From a virus, in the IMG/VR virus record IMGVR_UViG_3300025138_000132, positions 1-36,469 of that record: DNA of 36,469 nt; one strand, given 5' to 3'. The position numbers were made by a program, and so were the translations under genes. Positions 31,240 through 36,469 of this stretch are shown piece by piece. Positions within the stretch are counted from its first letter, which is position 1, and each line of letters begins with the position of its first letter. A model generated the notes under the pieces. It searched no databases and was not told where the DNA came from. It saw only the letters and a program-made list of their open reading frames with translations.

Positions 31240-31392
31240 ATGACAACAGCATTTTTAGTTAAAGCAAAAGACAAAAAAGACGAAAAAAAAGAATTTAGAT
31301 ATTTATACGAGTCTTTAAGATCTGCAATAGAATTCCAAACTGGAATGGCCAACCGCGGGTTTAAAACTACACTAGAACGCATAGAAATATGA
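31240..31392 (+). CDS. Small basic hypothetical protein (50 aa)
   Basis: Begins MTTAFLVKAKDKKDEKKEF and continues FRYLYESLRSAIEFQTG to RIEI. Lys/Glu-rich and probably soluble. TTGGAG lies 6-10 nt before the ATG. The stop overlaps the next start (ATGA). No function recognised. Confidence 0.6.
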   Translation: MTTAFLVKAKDKKDEKKEFRYLYESLRSAIEFQTGMANRGFKTTLERIEI

Positions 31393-31577
31393 GTGAAATA
31401 GCTTTAATAATATTATCATTATGTGGTGTTATATATCTATGTGATTACTATTATAAAAAAGGTGTAATAAAGGGAGCAGAAAATGCTATCGATATGTTAC
31501 ATGAGCAAAAGATAATTGCTTATAAAACAGATGGAGAAATATATCCTCATCCATTTTATACTGAATCAAGGAAATAA
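31389..31577 (+). CDS. Small N-terminally anchored membrane protein (62 aa)
   Basis: The first 18 residues (MSEIALIILSLCGVIYLC) are hydrophobic and form a membrane anchor, followed by a polar Tyr/Lys-rich body. The start overlaps the preceding stop. Function unknown. A late promoter follows 4 bp after its stop. Confidence 0.6.
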   Translation: MSEIALIILSLCGVIYLCDYYYKKGVIKGAENAIDMLHEQKIIAYKTDGEIYPHPFYTESRK

Positions 31578-31581
31578 ATGT

Positions 31582-31589
31582 TATAAATA
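31582..31589 (+). promoter_or_regulatory. T4-type late promoter TATAAATA (L4)
   Basis: A perfect octamer with G after it, 4 bp past a stop codon. Expected start near 31596. No hairpin leader is visible here, unlike L1-L3. It heads the last operon of the window. Confidence 0.75.
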
Positions 31590-31621
31590 GTATTATAATT
31601 AATTTATAGGATTATAATGCA

Positions 31622-32896
31622 ATGCAACTACTACCACTAGAGCTAGAATTAAAAACAGGAGAAGATAGATTACTTAGTGAGCTAAGAATCGCTAAACCTT
31701 TAGTAAGAAAATTAAAAGCTGTTTGGACTTCATTAAAAAGCACAGTTAGAGGGCTATTTAAAAAGAAGCTTAAGAAACTAGAATTATTTGAACCCGCTGT
31801 ACTAGAAATACCAGCACAGATTAAGGAAGATATTATGAATAGTTTTGTTATAAAAGAAAATACTGGATTACTAGCTACTATTAAAGGTAACTACAATGAG
31901 GCTTTAGTTTGCAAATTCTTATTTGATTTCAATGGTCCTCAAGTAGATATAAGTAAAGATTACGAAAAATACCGCAAAGGTATTGATAAAACTGTTTCAG
32001 ATTGGAACAAGCAATTAAAATCCGCTTTAAAGCCTAAAGACTATACAAAAGCAATAAAGATTATTAGAAAAGGTAGTGCTGACATGGCCAACTATCTTAT
32101 TTCAAATTCAGTTATAGAACAAGCAACTATTATCGGATGTTATCTAGACAACCTAGCATTTCAAGATGGTATTGATTTTAAAGCAGACATTAGAGTTGCT
32201 GTTATGAAAGAAGGCAAAGAAATCCTTGATGGTTACTCACTAAAACTCTATTCAAGTAAATCTGTAGGACTAGCAAACACAACTGCTAAAGGTTTATGTA
32301 ATCACTTAGGTGGTAGTTCAGCTGCTTCTGAGTTTGAATCAGTATATAAACGAGATTCTAAATTAAACCAATTAGTACAAAAAGCTAATGATCTTAATAA
32401 AATCAAACAAGATCATAAACAACATTTAAGAGGCGATCTAAAAGCCACTAATAGATTAAGAACGTTGCGTGGATTAAATGATACTCAAATTGAAGCATTA
32501 GATCAAAAACAAATTGAAGCAGAAAGAAAAAAAGCTAGAGAACCTATCAATCCAAGAGTTGCAGCTATAGTATATAATGTACTAAAACCATTATCCAGCA
32601 CTCAAGAATTCGCAACTAATATTCTTAACATTTTAGGATTTAACGATAAAGAAACTAAAATGCTAATGGCAGTAACTACTGAAAAGAAAAGTCAGATTAT
32701 TGCAAAACATCCTGATTTAAATATGGATGACATAACCTTAGAAGATCCAAAGGGAAGAGTTACTTTAAATATTAAAGGACCTACTGGAAAAACAATTGTA
32801 ACATTTGGAGTTAAAGAAGGCGAGAAAAGATCGATTAGCGGAGCAGTATCTTTTGCTGGATTAGATGATGAAGATTTTGATGAGTACTTAAAATAA
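31622..32896 (+). CDS. Late protein, possible PD-(D/E)XK-like nuclease fold
   Basis: A 424-residue protein, first gene behind L4. Residues 1-70 are Leu/Lys-rich and helical and contain LLSELR, an L-x-E site of the type cut by T4-type prohead protease. In the centre, FKADIRVAV (D189) followed by DGYSLKLYSSKS (S206-L-K208) resembles the D ... xK core of restriction-like nucleases, although the usual acidic residue before xK is a Ser here. The C-terminal part has Lys/Gln-rich helices and then a beta domain (VTLNIKGPTGKTIVTFGV). Function uncertain; the ATG at 31622 is used because the one at 31617 is quickly stopped. Confidence 0.6.
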   Translation: MQLLPLELELKTGEDRLLSELRIAKPLVRKLKAVWTSLKSTVRGLFKKKLKKLELFEPAVLEIPAQIKEDIMNSFVIKENTGLLATIKGNYNEALVCKFLFDFNGPQVDISKDYEKYRKGIDKTVSDWNKQLKSALKPKDYTKAIKIIRKGSADMANYLISNSVIEQATIIGCYLDNLAFQDGIDFKADIRVAVMKEGKEILDGYSLKLYSSKSVGLANTTAKGLCNHLGGSSAASEFESVYKRDSKLNQLVQKANDLNKIKQDHKQHLRGDLKATNRLRTLRGLNDTQIEALDQKQIEAERKKAREPINPRVAAIVYNVLKPLSSTQEFATNILNILGFNDKETKMLMAVTTEKKSQIIAKHPDLNMDDITLEDPKGRVTLNIKGPTGKTIVTFGVKEGEKRSISGAVSFAGLDDEDFDEYLK

Positions 32897-32899
32897 TAT

Positions 32900-33076
32900 A
32901 TGAATAGTTTTAAACAATTTTTCGAAGAGATTTCTCCTGAAGTAAAGAAGGAAATAGAAGCTATTGTTAAGAAGCTAGATGATCAAGACTTCCAAGCTAA
33001 ATATGGAAGTGATTGGGAAAAAGAACAGATAAAAACAGCAATTAAATTAATTAAACGAAAAAAGGCAGCTAAATGA
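32900..33076 (+). CDS. Small late protein with a targeting-like N-terminus (58 aa)
   Basis: Starts MNSFKQFFEEISPEVKKEIE, close to the MK-x-F-x-x-F-x-x-E form of T4 capsid-targeting sequences, and continues with helical Lys/Glu/Asp residues. Its stop overlaps the next ATG (ATGA). No catalytic motif. Confidence 0.6.
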   Translation: MNSFKQFFEEISPEVKKEIEAIVKKLDDQDFQAKYGSDWEKEQIKTAIKLIKRKKAAK

Positions 33077-34314
33077 AAAGTTTAATGAACTATACTATAT
33101 TAACCGAAGCCAAGAATACTCATATGACTCATATTGAGGATTTAATCTTGGACGGTGGAGTTAAAGGGGCACGCCAGGCAATTCTCGCTCTAAGATCACT
33201 ACGAGACATGTTATCCGGTAACGCGAAGGCGCCAGTAGACGTTACGGTCAAGTGGGACGGTGCCCCAGCTGTTTTTGCAGGAGAAGATCCAACTGATAAT
33301 ACATTCTTTGTTGCAAAGAAAGGAATATTCGCTAAAAATCCAAAGGTGTATAAGTCTCATGCAGATATCGATGCTGATACATCAGGTGATCTAAATAAAA
33401 AACTAAAATTAGCATTTGATAATCTAAAAGACTTAGGTATTAAAGGAGTCATTCAAGGCGACTTTATGTTTGATAGCTCTGATTTAAAGACAGAGAAAAT
33501 TAATGGAAATAAGTACATTACTTTCCACCCTAATACTATTGTTTACGCTATTCCAGATAGCAGCAAATTAGCAAAGGAAATAAAGAAAGCTAAGTTAGGT
33601 ATTGTATGGCATACGTCATATTCAGGTGGAACTTTCGAAACTATGAAAGCGGAGTTTGGTAGAGATATAGTTAATAAATTAAAATCCTCATCGAACGTCT
33701 GGATGCAAGACGCAACATTACCAGAGCTATCAGGAAGCGCTACAATGACAGCAAAAGAAACACTGGAAGTTACTAAACATTTATCAAATGCTGGTAAACT
33801 ATTTAAAAAAATAGCAGCAAATACTTTAAAAGTAATAGAAAGCGATAAAGAATTAAATGCAGTTATAAACATATATAACAACAGGAAAGTAAGAGAAGGA
33901 CAAAGGATTACTAATACTAAAAGCCATGCAACTGGCTTAATTATGTTTGTTAAGGATAGATACCAAAAAGAAATTGATAAACTATCTAAAGCGCAGGCTA
34001 TAGAGAACAGAGAAAAGAAAAGAGATGAATTATTAAAGTTTTTTGATAAAAAGAACTTAAAAAACCTTCAAAATGTGTTCGATTTACAAAATTCAGTTGT
34101 CGATGCAAAATTAATTATTATAAATAAACTAAACAGTCTTAATAGTATTGGGACGTTTGTAAAAACAAAATCCGGATTTAAGGTAACCAACCCAGAAGGT
34201 TTCGTTGCTATAGATCGTATGGAAGGTGGAGCTGTAAAATTAGTAGATCGTTTAGAATTTGCTACTAATAACTTCAGCAAAGATATAATAAAAGGTTGGG
34301 ACAATCCTAACTAA
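33073..34314 (+). CDS. DUF6267-like, ligase-type nucleotidyltransferase-like protein
   Basis: A 413-residue protein. N-terminal MKSLMNYTILTEAKNTHMTH carries an L-T-E site. DVTVKWDGAPAVFAG has KWDG at 60-63, as in motif I (KxDG) of covalent nucleotidyltransferases such as ligases; VIQGDFMF may be motif III-like, and near the C-terminus EGFVAIDR (E375) and KLVDR (K389) resemble motifs IV and V. The protein is of a type common in T4-like cyanophages and known to me as DUF6267. Whether it is an active ligase or only shares the fold is unknown. Confidence 0.6.
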   Translation: MKSLMNYTILTEAKNTHMTHIEDLILDGGVKGARQAILALRSLRDMLSGNAKAPVDVTVKWDGAPAVFAGEDPTDNTFFVAKKGIFAKNPKVYKSHADIDADTSGDLNKKLKLAFDNLKDLGIKGVIQGDFMFDSSDLKTEKINGNKYITFHPNTIVYAIPDSSKLAKEIKKAKLGIVWHTSYSGGTFETMKAEFGRDIVNKLKSSSNVWMQDATLPELSGSATMTAKETLEVTKHLSNAGKLFKKIAANTLKVIESDKELNAVINIYNNRKVREGQRITNTKSHATGLIMFVKDRYQKEIDKLSKAQAIENREKKRDELLKFFDKKNLKNLQNVFDLQNSVVDAKLIIINKLNSLNSIGTFVKTKSGFKVTNPEGFVAIDRMEGGAVKLVDRLEFATNNFSKDIIKGWDNPN

Positions 34315-34336
34315 TTTAATGGGAAACCGAGGATAA

Positions 34337-34702
34337 ATGAAGTCATTTCACGAATATTACGCTGACGAAGCTATGTCGATGCAGACTCGTATGAAGATGA
34401 AACGAGCAGCAAAGAAGAATAAAGGCAAAATGAAAATTGCCCGTATGAAAGCAGCTAAAAAGAAAGCAAATCCAGAAAAGTTAAAACAACGAGCTATGAA
34501 ACAAGCTCGAAACATGCTTATCAAACAATTAATGAAAGGTAAAGGCAAAGATGAACTTTCATTTGGTCAAAGAGCTGGTCTAGAAAAGAAATTAGATGCT
34601 AAAAAAGGCAAAATCAAACAACTAGCTAAGAAACTATTACCTTCTATTAAGAAGAAAGAATCAGAAAAGTTTGCTAAGAAATCTAAAGGAAGTGAAGAAT
34701 AA
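34337..34702 (+). CDS. Lys-rich probable DNA-associated late protein
   Basis: A 121-residue, extremely basic protein. After MKSFHEYYADEAMSMQ it is almost entirely Lys/Arg/Ala/Met helix, with ELSFGQRAGLEKKLDAKKG near the middle. Such composition suits a DNA-binding or head-core protein. With the targeting-like N-terminus and late promoter L4 it may be an internal head protein packaged with DNA. GGAT/GAGG bases lie before the ATG. Confidence 0.65.
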   Translation: MKSFHEYYADEAMSMQTRMKMKRAAKKNKGKMKIARMKAAKKKANPEKLKQRAMKQARNMLIKQLMKGKGKDELSFGQRAGLEKKLDAKKGKIKQLAKKLLPSIKKKESEKFAKKSKGSEE

Positions 34703-34706
34703 TATT

Positions 34707-35960
34707 ATGGATATAAAAAATCTAAAAAGTTTCAGTCAATTTGTTACTGAAGATAGCAACGCAGTAGTGTTTACATTTGGTAGGTTTAATCCACCAACAG
34801 TAGGCCATGAAAAAGTATTTTCTCAACTCAAAAAACAATCACGTGGCGCGGTATATAAGATATATCCTTCACAGTCACAAGACCCTAAAAAGAATCCATT
34901 AAAATTTAAAGATAAAGTAAAATTTATGCGTAAGATGTTTCCAAAACATGCGCGTAATATCATGTCTAATAGTGGTATGAGAACTCCTTTTAATGTAGTT
35001 CAACACCTATATGATGAAGGATTTACTAAAATTACTATGGTCGCAGGAGAAGATAGATTATTAGAGTTCGATAAACTTTTAAATAAATACAATGGAGTTA
35101 AAGGCAAACACGGATTCTATCAATTCGAAAGTGGAATTAATGTTGTTTCAGCTGGAGTAAGAGATCCAGATGCTGAAGGAGCAAAAGGAATGTCTGCATC
35201 TAAACTTAGAGCTGCAGCACAAGCAGGTGATTTAAAATCGTTTGCAAATGGATTACCTAGTGGAGCTCCTGCTGAAGATTTATATAATGCTGTAAGAAAA
35301 GGAATGGGCTTAAAAGAGAAGTTCAATCATAGACAGCACGTACAATTAGACACAGTTTCTGAAACAAGAGAAGAATATATCAAAGGTAATCTATTTAATA
35401 TTGATGACTTAATTGTAGTAAAAGAAACAAATGAAGTTGGTAATATTAAATTCTTAGGTTCTAATTATGTATTAGTAGAGTTTGGTGATGTTAAAAGAAG
35501 ATGCTGGCTCGATTCAATTGAATTAGTAGAATCTAATCAAGGACCATATGAAATAGGTACTAAAGAACTTACTGCATCTTATTCAAAAATGACACCAGGT
35601 GAATCATATGATAAAATGAATGCTAAACAAAAAGCAGCTCATGACAAACCTAGAAAGAATCCAGAAAGCCAACACACTAAGAATTTTAAAAAGAAGTTTG
35701 GCGAAGTAAAAAGTTTTAAACAGTCTTTAGATGAAGCTGATGTAAAAGCAGCTCTGAAAAAGAAAGCTGATAAGAGTGGTATGCCTTATGGTATACTTAA
35801 AAAAGTATTTGATCGTGGATATGCAGCTTGGAAATCAAGCCATAGACCAGGAACAAATCCAACACAGTGGGGATTAGCAAGAGTTAACTCGTTTGCAACT
35901 AAGTCCTCAGGAACATGGGGCAAGGCCGATAAAGACCTAGCTGCAAAAGTAAGAGGATAA
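34707..35960 (+). CDS. HxGH-type nucleotidyltransferase fused to SH3-like and DUF5872 domains
   Basis: From the ATG at 34707 the protein has 417 residues. An N-terminal targeting-like peptide (NLKSFSQFVTED) is followed by VVFTFGRFNPPTVGHEKVF, with the G-x-FxPxTxGH nucleotidyltransferase motif at 25-34; the domain runs to about 190 and includes GMSASKLRAAAQAG. Residues 222-278 look like a small SH3/KOW barrel (IKFLGSNYVLVEFGDVKRR). The end (345-417) carries SGMPYGILKKVFDRGYAAW and HRPGTNPTQWGLARVNSF, the DUF5872 pattern. NAD or CDP-alcohol type substrates are typical for this fold; the actual one is unknown. Confidence 0.75.
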   Translation: MDIKNLKSFSQFVTEDSNAVVFTFGRFNPPTVGHEKVFSQLKKQSRGAVYKIYPSQSQDPKKNPLKFKDKVKFMRKMFPKHARNIMSNSGMRTPFNVVQHLYDEGFTKITMVAGEDRLLEFDKLLNKYNGVKGKHGFYQFESGINVVSAGVRDPDAEGAKGMSASKLRAAAQAGDLKSFANGLPSGAPAEDLYNAVRKGMGLKEKFNHRQHVQLDTVSETREEYIKGNLFNIDDLIVVKETNEVGNIKFLGSNYVLVEFGDVKRRCWLDSIELVESNQGPYEIGTKELTASYSKMTPGESYDKMNAKQKAAHDKPRKNPESQHTKNFKKKFGEVKSFKQSLDEADVKAALKKKADKSGMPYGILKKVFDRGYAAWKSSHRPGTNPTQWGLARVNSFATKSSGTWGKADKDLAAKVRG

Positions 35961-35961
35961 A

Positions 35962-36321
35962 ATGAAAACATTTAAAATATTGAGAGAAAGTCTTAACGAA
36001 AAGAATACGCTCTTTCCGAAAAGCAAATTTGATGATGATTTAGTTTTAAAAGCAGTTGAACTTGCTCTTAAAATGGGTGGCAATATGACCGGTGCTTATA
36101 AAAAAATAGAAGGCATGAAGCGTGGTTTAGGTGATGATAGATATGTATCAAAAGCTTTACAACTAGCTAACGAATCTGTTGACGAGAAAATGTCTGATAA
36201 AGATAAGAAAAAACGTTTAGCTTTAATTAAAAAAGCTGTTGCAAGAGTTCAGAAAAAGAATGATGACGCAGCTAAAAAAGATGCTATGAAGATGATGAAG
36301 CAAGCAGGGATGTTTGACTAA
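35962..36321 (+). CDS. Late protein with capsid-targeting-like N-terminus (119 aa)
   Basis: Begins MKTFKILRESLNEKNT: MKTF plus an L-R-E site. The rest is helical and basic with a central ELALKMGGNMTGAYKKIEG and YVSKALQLANESV, and a Lys/Asp-rich end. Not recognised beyond similarity in style to its neighbours. Stop overlaps the next ATG by one base. Confidence 0.65.
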   Translation: MKTFKILRESLNEKNTLFPKSKFDDDLVLKAVELALKMGGNMTGAYKKIEGMKRGLGDDRYVSKALQLANESVDEKMSDKDKKKRLALIKKAVARVQKKNDDAAKKDAMKMMKQAGMFD

Positions 36322-36469
36322 TGAAAACATTTAAACAATTAACAGAAGCTAAATTTAATTCAAAGAAAGAATTAGCAGCAATTAAGAAAATGGATAAAAC
36401 ATTGGAATCAGTATATAAGGACATGAATAAATTACAATATGGTAAGTCATTATACTTAAGGAAAGTCAA
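36321..36469 (+). CDS. Late protein with capsid-targeting-like N-terminus, 3'-truncated by window edge
   Basis: The frame starts MKTFKQLTEAKFNSKKE and remains open for 49 codons to the end of the window. MKTFKQL-T-E is the closest match in the window to T4 internal-protein leaders. The visible part is helical and Lys-rich. Function unknown. Confidence 0.6.
   Translation, partial: MKTFKQLTEAKFNSKKELAAIKKMDKTLESVYKDMNKLQYGKSLYLRKV

Noticed and set aside
1-36469. CRISPR arrays, insertion sequences, integrase or attachment sites
   Set aside because: No regularly spaced repeats, transposase, integrase or flanking direct repeats were found; the gene content is that of a lytic T4-like phage.

Overview
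The window is a contiguous piece of the genome of a T4-like myovirus. Every gene I can support lies on the + strand. The DNA is strongly AT-rich, intergenic gaps are tiny and genes often overlap by 1 to 20 bp. The gene order uvsY-uvsW ... 55-47-46 ... 45-44-62-regA-43 ... uvsX-41 is that of the T4 replication, recombination and late-transcription core. Hsp20, a CobS/CobT-like pair, MazG-like and ThyX genes, Sm-like proteins and a ribosomal protein bS21 homologue point to the marine T4 branch (cyanophage or pelagiphage relatives). The host cannot be fixed from sequence alone; an AT-rich marine alphaproteobacterium is a reasonable guess.

Layout. 1-2122: end of UvsY, UvsW helicase, an Sm-like protein. 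2256-5966: late sigma factor gp55, SbcCD-like gp47/gp46, tRNA-Arg(UCU), a small protein. 6035-9991: an HExxH/VWA protein, its MoxR-type AAA+ partner, and a DUF3310 protein. 9992-16671: sliding clamp, clamp loader, RegA and DNA polymerase, with a small acidic late gene, a WYL_2/Sm-fold protein and Hsp20 inserted. 16713-19480: a second Sm-like protein, a MazG-like hydrolase, an AEP-primase-like protein, a SleB endolysin and a candidate nuclease. 19526-27097: a probable DNA-hypermodification island (DUF1599 protein, gp42-type dCMP hydroxymethylase, dCMP deaminase, myo-inositol-phosphate synthase, HAD phosphatase, aGPT-PPlase/amino-acid:DNA-transferase-like protein, FkbM methyltransferase, SGNH-like protein, C5-methyltransferase homologue). 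27129-30970: bS21, UvsX, gp41 and ThyX. 31012-31577: a candidate structured RNA or leaderless micro-ORF and small genes. 31622-36469: a late operon whose proteins mostly start with capsid-targeting-like peptides.

Regulation is readable. Ten near-identical sigma70-type promoters (TTTACA, exactly 17 bp, TATAAT, usually preceded by GG) head the early/middle operons. At three of them, and nearly at a fourth, the predicted transcription start falls on the start codon, implying leaderless mRNAs (DNA polymerase, Sm-like protein, DUF1599 protein). Four T4-type late promoters (TATAAATA) precede the acidic protein, Hsp20, inositol-phosphate synthase and the terminal operon; the first three are followed at once by an RNA hairpin leader.

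The most interesting points are the predicted cytosine-based hypermodification pathway with a late-expressed inositol-phosphate synthase, the co-occurrence of phage bS21 with leaderless promoters, and the putative packaged-enzyme operon at the right end.
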